DNA from: Algoriphagus marinus
GTDB lineage: Bacteria > Bacteroidota > Bacteroidia > Cytophagales > Cyclobacteriaceae
Direction of reading: 5' to 3'
Assembly: GCF_001936475.1 (NCBI RefSeq)
Contig: NZ_MSPQ01000008.1
Location: 62,001 to 126,000, forward strand
DNA: 64,000 nt
Positions 1-8,668 of this stretch are shown in pieces. The stretch's first letter is position 1; each line of letters starts with the position of its first letter. A program made the position numbers and the translations under genes. Below the pieces are notes generated by a model. That model saw nothing but the letters and a program-made list of their open reading frames with translations, ran no database searches and had not been told where the DNA came from.

Positions 1-953
1 ATTCCGAGCTCATTTTGAATTTGTTCCATACTTTCGGGAACGGCTGCCATAGCTTTCAGATCAGATTCTGTAAAATTCACGCCATCATAAAAACCTGGAA
101 TCAGTACTTTTCCGGATTCATCTTTCATAGCTGAGAGTAATCGAGCTGCGGCAAAAACTGGGTTTGGAGCGAAATTTCCATACTGGCCACTGTGGAGATC
201 ATCATTTGCGCCAAATATTTTCAAGGTGATGGTTGCAATTCCTCTTGCTCCAAAAGCCAAATTGGGAAGGTTGGAAAAGTGACGAGTTCCATCCATAATA
301 AGGATTCCATCTGCTGCAAAGAGCTTCTTATTTTCAGCCACAACTTTGGCAAGTTCTGGTGAACTTATTTCTTCCTGAAAATCCAGGATAAACTTCAGAT
401 TGACTGCTGGAGCAATTCCCTTTTGTCTGAGAATATCCAAAGCAGATAGAAACGTCATGGTTGGACCTTTGGAGTCGGACGCCGAACGAGCGAAAATCTT
501 CCATTCTGGATCTATTTTTCCATCTAGAAAATTCCAGTTGATTGCCTCCCAATTCCCATTTATCTCCTCCATCAATTCAGGAATGTATGGGCTTTCTTGA
601 TTCCAAGCAGAAGAATCTACGGGCTGCCCATCAACTTGCATGTAAACAAGAATTGTTTTCTTTTTCGGGTCATTTTTACCTTGAGCAAAAAGATGCGGAA
701 CTCCGTTTGATGTCAATATTTGGGTTTTATAACCTCGCTTTTCCAAAGCTGCTTTAGTCCAATCCAAATTCAATTGAATGTCGGAAGGCACCTTTCCATT
801 ATTAGGAAGGCTTAGATACTCCTGAAATTCGAAAAGTGAACTCCTCAACTGGGCAGTTGAGGCTTCTATTATCTCGGATTTGCTGAGTTGAGCATTCGCT
901 TGGATGATTGAGATAAAAAACAGAAGTATTAGCGCAGATACAGCGTGTTTCAT
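1..953 (-). CDS. Secreted M20-family metallopeptidase, C-terminus beyond window
   Basis: The gene reads leftward from an ATG at 953 and runs off the window, so only about 317 N-terminal residues are visible. The first 22 residues form a signal peptide (hydrophobic run ending NAQ), placing it outside the cytoplasm. The M20/ArgE/DapE/carboxypeptidase G2 fold is shown by SASDSKG (metal Asp), DFQEEISSP (catalytic and metal Glu pair) and DDLHSGQYGN. Odd point: the usual first zinc motif HxDxQP reads QVDGQP, so the His ligand is Gln. It probably cleaves dipeptides or acyl-amino acids, or is an altered relative. It is divergent from xdhC with about 100 bp between starts. Confidence 0.85.
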   Translation of the reverse strand, partial: MKHAVSALILLFFISIIQANAQLSKSEIIEASTAQLRSSLFEFQEYLSLPNNGKVPSDIQLNLDWTKAALEKRGYKTQILTSNGVPHLFAQGKNDPKKKTILVYMQVDGQPVDSSAWNQESPYIPELMEEINGNWEAINWNFLDGKIDPEWKIFARSASDSKGPTMTFLSALDILRQKGIAPAVNLKFILDFQEEISSPELAKVVAENKKLFAADGILIMDGTRHFSNLPNLAFGARGIATITLKIFGANDDLHSGQYGNFAPNPVFAAARLLSAMKDESGKVLIPGFYDGVNFTESDLKAMAAVPESMEQIQNELG

Positions 954-1055
954 TCTTTAAAGATTAATCCCCGATTATACAGATTTTTCTTCTGGCATTC
1001 GGAAGTATCCTCTATTTTTATGCTGAACGATTTTAATCGATATCAAAGATTTTCT

Positions 1056-2156
1056 ATGAACGAGCAAAAATCCATTATAAAAGCCTACCAATCAGCTAAA
1101 AAGAATCAACTTAAAGTTGCACTTGCAACTGTTGTCCAAGTCGATGGCTCTGCTTACCGAAGGCCTGGAGCTAGAATGCTAATTACAGAAGCAGGTGAAC
1201 TGACCGGTGCCATCAGTGGCGGATGCCTGGAAGGCGATGCGCTTCGCAAAGCACAAACCGTGATTTTTCAGCAGGAATCTATGTTGGTAACCTACGACAC
1301 TACTGATGAAGATGATCAGAAATTCGGTATAGGTTTAGGGTGTAATGGTATCATTCATGTATTAATCGAACCGATTGATTTCCAGGATGAATTGAACCCG
1401 GTAGCGCTTCTTCAAATGGCGATAGAAGATCGTGAATTGGGCGTTTTAGCAACTATTTTCTCTGTAAGAAATGCTAGATCAGCACAAATTGGAACCCGAT
1501 TTTTAAAGAAAGGTGATACAAACAGGAAGAAAGTAAATGGAATAGAACCGCCAGTTTTGGGACTAATTGAATCCGTATTTTACAATCATTCTTCAATAAA
1601 AAGCGAAATTTTAGCACTGGATCAATCTCATTCAATCTTCATTGAAGTGATACATCCACCGATTCAATTATTACTTTTTGGTGCTGGAAATGATACTATT
1701 CCTGTTGCCAAAATGGCTAATTTACTGGGTATTGAAGTTGTCTTAATCGATGGTAGAGCCAATCAGGCTACCGAATCCCGGTTTCCTACAGTTATAAAAA
1801 TTAAAGTTTCCCCACCTGAAACAGCGCTGGAAGGAATAACTATTGATACTCATACTGTGGCTTTGTTGATGACTCATAATTTCGAATACGAGGCTACAGT
1901 TCTCGAAGCTCTCCTTTCTAAAAAACTATCTTATGTTGGGATTTTGGGACCAAAGAAAAAATCGGAAAAGCTACACGAACGCTTAACTTCTAAAGGACTA
2001 GAATTGGACTGGAGTAATGTGTTTGGACCGATTGGTTTGGACATCGGTGCGGAGAACTCTGAAGAAATAGCTTTGTCCGCTTTGTCAGAAATAAAAGCAG
2101 TTCTCGATGGAAAAATGGGTACCTTTCTGCGTGATAAACAAGGTCCAATACATTAA
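1056..2156 (+). CDS. XdhC/CoxI family molybdenum-hydroxylase maturation factor
   Basis: This 366-residue protein belongs to the XdhC/CoxI family, which binds sulfurated molybdenum cofactor and helps insert it into xanthine-dehydrogenase-type enzymes. The N-terminal XdhC/CoxI domain shows GSAYRRPGARM and AISGGCLEGD. A C-terminal Rossmann domain begins at LLFGAGNDT and ends near YVGILGPKKK. The frame stays open upstream to 945, but that would overlap the divergent peptidase start, so the ATG at 1056 is preferred. The mocA-like gene follows after 7 bp, which suggests one operon for cofactor handling. Likely clients are the two molybdenum hydroxylase pairs at 4.5-7.1 kb and 19.8-22.6 kb. Confidence 0.9.
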   Translation: MNEQKSIIKAYQSAKKNQLKVALATVVQVDGSAYRRPGARMLITEAGELTGAISGGCLEGDALRKAQTVIFQQESMLVTYDTTDEDDQKFGIGLGCNGIIHVLIEPIDFQDELNPVALLQMAIEDRELGVLATIFSVRNARSAQIGTRFLKKGDTNRKKVNGIEPPVLGLIESVFYNHSSIKSEILALDQSHSIFIEVIHPPIQLLLFGAGNDTIPVAKMANLLGIEVVLIDGRANQATESRFPTVIKIKVSPPETALEGITIDTHTVALLMTHNFEYEATVLEALLSKKLSYVGILGPKKKSEKLHERLTSKGLELDWSNVFGPIGLDIGAENSEEIALSALSEIKAVLDGKMGTFLRDKQGPIH

Positions 2157-2163
2157 ATAATAC

Positions 2164-2754
2164 ATGGAAAAAGCTAAAACCGGAATCATTATTCTCGCTG
2201 CAGGCGAATCTTCAAGATTGGGATATCCCAAGCAAATAGCTCAATACAAAGGAAAAACATTGCTTCAGTATGCAATTGATGCTGCTTTGGAAGCTAAAGT
2301 TGAGAAGCAAATATTGGTTTTGGGAGCGAATAAAGACGAGATAAAAAAGACTTTTAGAGGTGATTCTATTCCCAACATTCCAAATCAGGATTGGGAAAAA
2401 GGAATGGCTTCCAGTATGCAAAAAGGCTTGGATTATTTATTGAAGTTTGATGCTCCTGATCAGGTGATTATCATGCTTTGCGATATGCCGTATGTGGATT
2501 CCAAGTTGCTGAAGAAACTGATTGCTTCACAAAAGAAGACTGGAAAAGGTATTGTTGCCTGTGAATATTCAGAAACGGTAGGCGTTCCCATTCTTTTCAC
2601 AAAAGCTTATTTTAAGGAATTGAAAGCACTTTCAGGAGATGAGGGTGCAAAAAAAGTTGCTCTTGCACACGAAGATGATTGTGCACTAGTTAAATTTCCA
2701 ATGGGTAAAGTTGATGTGGATACGGAAGAAGATTTAAGAGATTTGAATCTTTAG
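2164..2754 (+). CDS. MobA/MocA-like molybdenum cofactor nucleotidyltransferase
   Basis: This 196-residue protein has an NTP-transferase-3 fold. The nucleotide-binding signature LAAGESSRLG begins at residue 11, followed by PKQ at 22-24; LCDMPYV carries the metal-binding Asp. Family members transfer CMP or GMP to molybdopterin, giving the dinucleotide cofactor of molybdenum hydroxylases. Pairing with xdhC 7 bp upstream favours a MocA (MCD-forming) role over MobA, but sequence alone does not settle CTP versus GTP. The C-terminal VDVDTEEDL stretch is typical of this family. It acts in the cytoplasm before Tat export of the clients. Confidence 0.85.
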   Translation: MEKAKTGIIILAAGESSRLGYPKQIAQYKGKTLLQYAIDAALEAKVEKQILVLGANKDEIKKTFRGDSIPNIPNQDWEKGMASSMQKGLDYLLKFDAPDQVIIMLCDMPYVDSKLLKKLIASQKKTGKGIVACEYSETVGVPILFTKAYFKELKALSGDEGAKKVALAHEDDCALVKFPMGKVDVDTEEDLRDLNL

Positions 2755-2865
2755 GATTCTTGTCCTTGCTGCGTAGTGTTGGGGAACTGAGGGAAAGTTG
2801 AACCAAACGGTCAACGCTATTTAGGGAAGTACACTAGTCAAAAATCTTATATCCTAAATCTTAAA

Positions 2866-4017
2866 TCAAACATTTTCCCCTCTCAACTCACCCACCACTT
2901 CCTTAACCCAATCAATAGCGTCTAGAATCTCTATTTCACTAGTCTGAAATCCCAGGCTGAAACGAATCGAAGCTCTCCCTAAATCCGAATTCAAACCCAT
3001 CGCTTGAAGAACATGGCTTGGTTTTGGCGAAATACTCGTGCAAGCTGAACCAGAGCTCACTGCGACTTTCAGGCAGACTTTTCGGAGTAGCTCCTCTCCT
3101 TCTACTCCTCCGAAAGCAATATTGGTAACATGAGACAATCTATTGGATTGACTTCCATTCAAAAATGTGTTAGGGATTTCTAAGAGCTTATTTTCAAGCA
3201 AATCTCTTAGCTTTTCCAGCCGCTCACTTTCTTCATTTATAGCTTGAAACCGCATTTCTGAAGCCTTCCCCATCCCAACTATTCCAGGGACATTTAAGGT
3301 GCCGGATCTAAAACCTTTCTCATGTCCTCCTCCGATTTGTTGCGGAGTAGGCTTAGGTAAATCATGATTATGACGGATATACAATGCTCCTACCCCTTTT
3401 GGTCCATAAAACTTATGCGCTGAAATCGCCATCAAATGCACACCAGATAGCGAAATGGGGATTTTACCCACTGCTTGAACTCCATCCACAAAAAGAATTA
3501 CTTGATGTTCGTTCGCTATTTCGGCTATTTCTTCAACGGGATGAATTACTCCTGTTTCATTATTCGCCCACATCAATGCGATCATTTTGGTCTCTGCTCG
3601 TATTGCGCTCTCCAGCTCCTCCAGATCAATCTTTCCTTCTGAATCAACTTTCAAATAAGTGATTTGAGCCCCTTTTTTCTCTAAAGAATCCAAACAATCC
3701 AAAACAGCTTTATGCTCCGTTTTGCAACTGATAATGTGAATCGGCTGGTCTTCAAAGACATCAAATATTCCTTTTAAAGCAAGGTTAATCGATTCAGTCG
3801 CCCCGGAAGTAAAAATGATCTCTTTTGGTTTTGCTCCAATCAAGTTTGCAACCTGTTCTCTTGCTACTTCAACTGCATTTTCGGCTACCCATCCATAGGG
3901 ATGTGATTTGCTGGCCGCATTGCCAAAGTGAGTCCCAAAGAATGGAAGCATTGCCTCAATCACTTCCGGGTAGCAAGGTGTGGTTGAATTATAATCTAGG
4001 TAAATGGGGTAATTCAT
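2866..4017 (-). CDS. Cysteine desulfurase (NifS/IscS-like)
   Basis: A 383-residue PLP enzyme of aminotransferase class V that takes sulfur from cysteine as an enzyme persulfide for Fe-S clusters, thiolated tRNA or Moco sulfuration. The PLP lysine is K202 in SAHKFYGPKG, and the catalytic cysteine is C326 in SSGSACTS. GATESINLA and the Asp of VDGVQAVG are further PLP contacts. Length is normal for NifS/IscS. The gene is monocistronic and convergent with the mocA-like gene. Its position between Moco genes and a molybdenum hydroxylase fits a role in sulfurating Moco, but that is inference; no iscU or sufE lies nearby. Confidence 0.92.
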   Translation of the reverse strand: MNYPIYLDYNSTTPCYPEVIEAMLPFFGTHFGNAASKSHPYGWVAENAVEVAREQVANLIGAKPKEIIFTSGATESINLALKGIFDVFEDQPIHIISCKTEHKAVLDCLDSLEKKGAQITYLKVDSEGKIDLEELESAIRAETKMIALMWANNETGVIHPVEEIAEIANEHQVILFVDGVQAVGKIPISLSGVHLMAISAHKFYGPKGVGALYIRHNHDLPKPTPQQIGGGHEKGFRSGTLNVPGIVGMGKASEMRFQAINEESERLEKLRDLLENKLLEIPNTFLNGSQSNRLSHVTNIAFGGVEGEELLRKVCLKVAVSSGSACTSISPKPSHVLQAMGLNSDLGRASIRFSLGFQTSEIEILDAIDWVKEVVGELRGENV

Positions 4018-4066
4018 GAGTTCAAAATAGCTTAATATCCTCGTTTTTCTAGGTTTTGTAGTTTTG

Positions 4067-4074
4067 TATCTTTG
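4067..4074 (+). promoter_or_regulatory. Candidate Bacteroidota -7 promoter element
   Basis: TATCTTTG matches the Bacteroidota -7 consensus TAnnTTTG and lies 15 bp upstream of the ATG at 4089, implying a very short leader. The expected -33 TTTG about 19 nt upstream is poor: the region is T-rich but lacks the G. The site therefore rests on one box and position. Confidence 0.35.
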
Positions 4075-4088
4075 AGAAAACTACGCAT

Positions 4089-4433
4089 ATGCAAGAAACC
4101 TGGACATTTGATTATTCAGATTCTTTAAACTCCAATAATCTCTCAGAATTCCTTAAGTCTAAATCAAAAGATTTAGGAATCTTTCTTTCCTATTATTATA
4201 AAAGAGACGGCGCCTTGGCTGAAAATGTAGATGTAAAATCAAAGCCGATTTTTGAGACACCAACCAGTGGGAATCTAATCTTGGAATTTGATTTAATCCA
4301 TTTCAATGCTTGTCTAGGCATACACGAGAAAGAAATATCAGAGATGAAAATTAGATTTGAGATGAATGAAAGAGCAAATCAATTGATATTGACGGGAGCT
4401 TATTGGCCGGAAAGAGGAATGGATGAGATTTGA
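4089..4433 (+). CDS. Hypothetical protein, 114 aa
   Basis: I do not recognise this family. It is a soluble 114-residue protein with no signal peptide or membrane segment. The N-terminal half is acidic with a Lys-rich patch (LKSKSKDLG). The second half looks like alternating beta strands (NLILEFDLIHFNACLG, then MKIRFEMNERANQLILTGAYW). The start is supported by a promoter-like TATCTTTG just upstream and a strong terminator about 20 bp downstream, so it looks like a real single-gene unit. It lies head to head with the cysteine desulfurase (starts 71 bp apart). Confidence 0.65.
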   Translation: MQETWTFDYSDSLNSNNLSEFLKSKSKDLGIFLSYYYKRDGALAENVDVKSKPIFETPTSGNLILEFDLIHFNACLGIHEKEISEMKIRFEMNERANQLILTGAYWPERGMDEI

Positions 4434-4452
4434 TTTATCGATTGAAAATGAA

Positions 4453-4486
4453 AAAAGCCTTCTGAATTTAGATTCAGAAGGCTTTT
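4453..4486. terminator. Bidirectional intrinsic terminator
   Basis: A perfect 15-bp stem (AAAAGCCTTCTGAAT and its complement) with a 4-nt loop, A-rich on the left and T-rich on the right. It sits between convergent genes ending at 4433 (+) and 4502 (-), so it can serve both. Confidence 0.9.
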
Positions 4487-4501
4487 AGATTTCAAGGAAA
4501 A

Positions 4502-6664
4502 CTATGCTCTCCGAATTGCTAATTTGATATCCGAAAATTCCTCCTGTTCAATAAATGGTTGGCTTCTCAACCTTCTTCCCGTGGCAGTAAAGATTGCATT
4601 TGCAATCGCTCCTCCCGTAGGTGGTAAAGCTGGCTCTCCCAATCCAGTAGGGTCATATCCGGAATCCACATAGTGAACATCGACTTGTGGGACCTCTTTC
4701 ATCCTTATTAGTTTATAGGAATCAAAGTTTTTCTGAGTTGGTAATCCATCTACGAAAGTCAGATTTCCATACATAGCATGTCCCATACCATCTACGATTC
4801 CACCTCTTACTTGATGATCGGCACCCGTGGTATTGATTACCATTCCGCAGTCTGTTGCAGCAGTGATTTTCTTCAAAACAGGGCTTCCGTTTTCTATCTC
4901 GATATCAGCCACTTGGGCCACGTAGGTTCGATGAGAGAAATAAACACTGAACCCTTGTTTTACATTTGGATTTTTACCCCAATTAGATTTTTCTTTTACT
5001 TTATTGATTACGCCTATCATGCGATCTACATCATAGCCAGGCTCTCCGGTGGGATTATTCTTGGCTTTGTTCAATAAGTTTAATCGAAACTCCACAGGAT
5101 CTTTGCCTGCTTCAAGCGCAACTTCATCCAAGAAAGATTGCTCCGCATAAGCAAGAAAATTAGTAATAGGTGCTCTCCAGGCATTTGTAGTAATTGGAGA
5201 ATTATGCTCAACACTCTCTACTTTATAATTTGCTACGGCAGCTGCAGGGAAATTGTCTTGTCTGGTGCTATTTCCAGAATTAATTCCTGCACCTTTTAAC
5301 TTGTATCCGATCATTTCGCCTGCCTCGTCTAATGCAGCTTCGAATCTATATCTAACAGCCGGCCTGTAAGCTCCTCCAGTTAAATCATCTTCTCTGCTCC
5401 ACGTCACTTTAACGGGAGCATTCATCATTTTGGAAATTTGAACGGCTTCAGCTACATAGTCAGCACGTAGTCTTCTACCGAATCCACCACCAAGCCGTGT
5501 GATTTCTACGGAAATATTTTCTGCAGGAATTCCTAAAATCTCAGCAGCAGTTTGTCTAGCTCGATCCGGAGTCTGAGTAGGTCCTATAAGTTCGGCCTTA
5601 TCACCCTGAACATGAGCAAAGAAATTCATCGGCTCCATCGGTGAATGCGATAAGAAAGGACACTGATATTCAGCAGTAACGATTTTTGCAGCAGACTTAA
5701 AAGCCTGATTGACATTTCCATCCTCTCTTCGAACAGTACTTTTTCCTGTATCCAACATTTCCCGGAAGATCCTATTATGGTCTTCTGTGCTTTCTACGGC
5801 ACCGTCTGCTTCATATTCCACTTTTAACAGCCTTTTGGCCTTCATCAGTGGCCAAGTAGATTTTCCTACTATCGCTACATTGTTTTCAAATTGAATCACA
5901 TCCGTGACACCATTTATGTTTTTAGCTTCAGAATCATCCACCGATTTAATTTTCATTCCGAAAGGTGGTCTTTGCACCATGGCATGAAGCATTCCTTCGC
6001 GGTAAAAATCTAATCCGAAAAGTGGTTTCCCGGTAAAAATTTCAGGATTATCTACATTTTTAACAGCTGTACCAATAATTGTAAAATCCTTCTTGTCCTT
6101 AAGAGTAATCTCCTCAGGTGCAGTCATGGTAGATGCGAGTTCAACAAACTCACCAAAATGACCTGACTTTTTTGAAGCCTTATGAGAAATAATGCCCTTC
6201 TCCACAGTGATTTCGGATGCAGGTACTTTCCATGTTTCAGCTGCGGCAGCTACTAAAACAAACTTTGCAGTAGCTCCTGCTTTTCGCAATCGTTCCCAGC
6301 TATGCGGCATTGCTCCTGATCCTCCGGTCAATTGCCTATCGTATTTCTCTGTATCCAAATTTGCCTGTACGACACGTACTCTATTCCAATCTGCTTCCAA
6401 TTCTTCGGCAACAACCATTGGAAAGGAAGTTTTAATATTTTGACCTAGTTCGGGATTTGGTGAATAAATCACCACATCTCCTGTTGGAGAAATGGAGAGG
6501 TATCCATTAAAACTCTTAGCCTGTGAGAGTATTTGCTCTGTTGTCAGAACCTCAACTTTTGGAGAATCACAGCTCATCCAATTAAAGCCAATAAACAATC
6601 CACCTGCCGTTGTTCCGGCAATTTTGAGAAAGTCTCTTCGATTTGTTTTTAATCCTGTAGCCAT
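4502..6664 (-). CDS. Tat-exported molybdenum hydroxylase large (Moco-binding) subunit
   Basis: This 720-residue protein is the molybdopterin-binding subunit of a xanthine dehydrogenase/isoquinoline 1-oxidoreductase (IorB)-type hydroxylase. It begins with a Tat leader (NRRDFLK, R9-R10, then a hydrophobic Gly-rich stretch), so it is exported folded, with cofactor. Family marks are RLGGGFGRR and the active-site Glu at about E677 in GLGEP. It hydroxylates an aldehyde or N-heterocycle; the substrate cannot be told from sequence. Its [2Fe-2S] partner lies just upstream, and there is no FAD subunit, so electrons probably go to a cytochrome or quinone. The pair at 19.8-22.6 kb is a paralogue. Confidence 0.92.
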   Translation of the reverse strand: MATGLKTNRRDFLKIAGTTAGGLFIGFNWMSCDSPKVEVLTTEQILSQAKSFNGYLSISPTGDVVIYSPNPELGQNIKTSFPMVVAEELEADWNRVRVVQANLDTEKYDRQLTGGSGAMPHSWERLRKAGATAKFVLVAAAAETWKVPASEITVEKGIISHKASKKSGHFGEFVELASTMTAPEEITLKDKKDFTIIGTAVKNVDNPEIFTGKPLFGLDFYREGMLHAMVQRPPFGMKIKSVDDSEAKNINGVTDVIQFENNVAIVGKSTWPLMKAKRLLKVEYEADGAVESTEDHNRIFREMLDTGKSTVRREDGNVNQAFKSAAKIVTAEYQCPFLSHSPMEPMNFFAHVQGDKAELIGPTQTPDRARQTAAEILGIPAENISVEITRLGGGFGRRLRADYVAEAVQISKMMNAPVKVTWSREDDLTGGAYRPAVRYRFEAALDEAGEMIGYKLKGAGINSGNSTRQDNFPAAAVANYKVESVEHNSPITTNAWRAPITNFLAYAEQSFLDEVALEAGKDPVEFRLNLLNKAKNNPTGEPGYDVDRMIGVINKVKEKSNWGKNPNVKQGFSVYFSHRTYVAQVADIEIENGSPVLKKITAATDCGMVINTTGADHQVRGGIVDGMGHAMYGNLTFVDGLPTQKNFDSYKLIRMKEVPQVDVHYVDSGYDPTGLGEPALPPTGGAIANAIFTATGRRLRSQPFIEQEEFSDIKLAIRRA

Positions 6665-6666
6665 AA

Positions 6667-7125
6667 TTATTTGATTTTAGCAGCTGTTGCAACAGCTTCT
6701 CTGATTTTATGATAAGTGCCACAACGACAGATATTTCTATTCATTGCCTCATCAATTTCTTCCATGCTAGGGCTTGGGTTTTTATCCAAAAATGCAGCAG
6801 CATTCATAATTTGACCAGCTTGGCAATAGCCACATTGTGCTACATCAATTTCATTCCAGGCCTTTTGTACCGGATGATCTCCGTCTTCAGAAAGCCCTTC
6901 GATAGTAATGATCTCATCTCCTTCCAAACTTGAGGCTGGAGTGATACAAGAAAAAATTGCCTCACCGTTTCGGTGAACTGTGCATGCACCGCATTGTGCT
7001 ATACCACAGGAATATTTAGTCCCGACTAGTCCTAAATGATCCCTCAATACCCATAAGAGCGGAGTGTCATCTTCCACATCAACGGTATGGGATTTTCCAT
7101 TGACTTTAAGGTTTAATGTTGCCAT
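6667..7125 (-). CDS. [2Fe-2S] subunit of molybdenum hydroxylase (IorA-like)
   Basis: A 152-residue protein with two iron-sulfur domains: a plant-type ferredoxin N-terminus (C40, C45, C48, C60) and an all-alpha [2Fe-2S]-binding C-terminus (CGYCQAG and NICRCGTY). It passes electrons from the Moco subunit encoded 3 bp downstream. The start at 7125 is chosen over 7149 because it matches the paralogue at 19837 in length and N-terminal residues (MA-LNLxVNGKSH). There is no signal of its own, so it is probably carried through the Tat pore by its partner. Confidence 0.93.
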   Translation of the reverse strand: MATLNLKVNGKSHTVDVEDDTPLLWVLRDHLGLVGTKYSCGIAQCGACTVHRNGEAIFSCITPASSLEGDEIITIEGLSEDGDHPVQKAWNEIDVAQCGYCQAGQIMNAAAFLDKNPSPSMEEIDEAMNRNICRCGTYHKIREAVATAAKIK

Positions 7126-7359
7126 GATCGATTTTTTGAATTCAAGCATAAGTTAAAGAAAATCAAGGTTTGAGCGAAATTCCAGTTGATATTAACTTGA
7201 ATTTTTGATGAATTGCGCTATGATCGGATGAGTGAAGGGAATTTCTTCTTTTCAAATTAATAATTTGGTTCATGAAAATTGTTTTTTCTGTCCTGCACCT
7301 TTTTGGGTTCATTCTAGTTACTACCCCAACGAAGTCAAAAACAGATTTCTGAGCCCTTT

Positions 7360-8499
7360 ATGTCCAAATTCATTTTCAAAATCGCCAAAATCTTAATGGT
7401 ATCTTTTATAATAATCGTAGCGACCTTCATTCTTCTTGGGGTTTTATTCGTCAGGCTGAGTCCGGAATTTGGAGGTACACCATCGGAACAAAAAATATCA
7501 GAATACGAGCAATTAGACTATTTTTCGGATGGCAAATTTTCTAACCTTATCCCAACAACGATGGATATGGACTTTGGAAAAACGATAAAAATGCTTCCCA
7601 AATTTTTTAAAAATGATCCAAGTCGAGTGCCGTCTTTTGAGTTGCCCATAGTGAGTCGGGATTCTTTAGAATTGGTTGCTGATAGCCTACCGACAAGATT
7701 GGTTTGGTTTGGACATTCTGCATTTTTGCTCCAAATCGACGGAAAAAATATTCTGATTGATCCGATGCTTGGGGAAGTGCCTGCTCCAAATCCCCTTCTT
7801 GGTAAAAAGCGGTTTTTCAAAGATTTACCTATCGAAATAGAAAAACTTCCTCAAATCGATCTGATTATAATTTCGCATGATCATTACGATCATTTGGATT
7901 ATGGATCTATCCAAAAGTTAAAAGAGAAAACGAAGCAGTTTTATGTGCCGCTTGGTGTTGGAGCTCATTTCGAGCGCTGGGGAGTGTCAACAGATCAGAT
8001 TCATGAAATGAAGTGGTGGGAAGAAGCGGAAGTGGATGGACTTTCTTTAGCATTTACACCTTCGAGACATTTCTCTGGTAGAGGGGCCACTAATCGATTT
8101 TCCACTCTTTGGGGTTCTTGGGTGATCAAAGGCAAGGACGATAATATCTATTTCAGTGGAGACGGTGGATATGGGCCACACTTCAAAGAAATAGGTGAGA
8201 AATATGGTCCTTTTGACTTTGCAATGATGGAGTGTGGACAATACAATGAGAATTGGAAAGAAATCCATATGATGCCTGAGGAAACTGCGATGGCTGGCCA
8301 GGACGTCAATGCAAAAGTTATCATGCCTATTCATTGGGCTGCTTTTACATTGGCGATGCATTCTTGGACAGATCCTGTGGAGCGCGTAACCTTGAAGGCA
8401 CAGGAAATTAATCAGCCTCTTTTTGTTCCTAAAATTGGAGAATTTATAAATCTCAAAGATTCCTTATGGACCAAAGAAGAATGGTGGATTAAACCCTAA
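7360..8499 (+). CDS. Membrane-anchored MBL-fold hydrolase (UlaG/NAPE-PLD-like)
   Basis: A 379-residue protein with one N-terminal membrane segment (about residues 9-31) and a metallo-beta-lactamase domain. The metal-binding HxHxDH motif is SHDHYDHLD (H173, H175, D177, H178). FGHS near residue 118 and FSGDGGYG further on match the UlaG/N-acyl-phosphatidylethanolamine phospholipase D branch. The domain would be periplasmic or anchored at the inner membrane. The substrate is unknown; a phosphodiester or lactone is typical of the fold. It stands alone, divergent from the molybdenum hydroxylase operon. Confidence 0.85.
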   Translation: MSKFIFKIAKILMVSFIIIVATFILLGVLFVRLSPEFGGTPSEQKISEYEQLDYFSDGKFSNLIPTTMDMDFGKTIKMLPKFFKNDPSRVPSFELPIVSRDSLELVADSLPTRLVWFGHSAFLLQIDGKNILIDPMLGEVPAPNPLLGKKRFFKDLPIEIEKLPQIDLIIISHDHYDHLDYGSIQKLKEKTKQFYVPLGVGAHFERWGVSTDQIHEMKWWEEAEVDGLSLAFTPSRHFSGRGATNRFSTLWGSWVIKGKDDNIYFSGDGGYGPHFKEIGEKYGPFDFAMMECGQYNENWKEIHMMPEETAMAGQDVNAKVIMPIHWAAFTLAMHSWTDPVERVTLKAQEINQPLFVPKIGEFINLKDSLWTKEEWWIKP

Positions 8500-8668
8500 T
8501 TAAACTATATCCCCTGTATCTTCGACATAAAATTATTTCAATGTAAATGAACCAGATTTGAATTCCTTAATGAAATTTTTGAGCTTGTTGAGTGTTCAAA
8601 AATCCTTTTTATTGAGCCAAAATTACTAATTTGAACTTTTGAAAAATTATTAACCCAACCTAAAACCT

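Noticed and set aside
3384..4019. Plus-strand frames opposite the cysteine desulfurase
   Set aside because: They are antisense shadows with skewed composition and no motif, fully covered by a well-supported gene.
7272..7352. A 26-codon frame with a hydrophobic start, just upstream of the MBL-fold gene
   Set aside because: Short, ends before any recognisable mature part, no supporting motif. Chance is more likely than a leader peptide.
8500..8668. TATCTTCG at about 8517 as a promoter for the Gfo/Idh/MocA gene
   Set aside because: The -7 box has a mismatch (C for T), no -33 element was found, and it lies 150 bp from the start.
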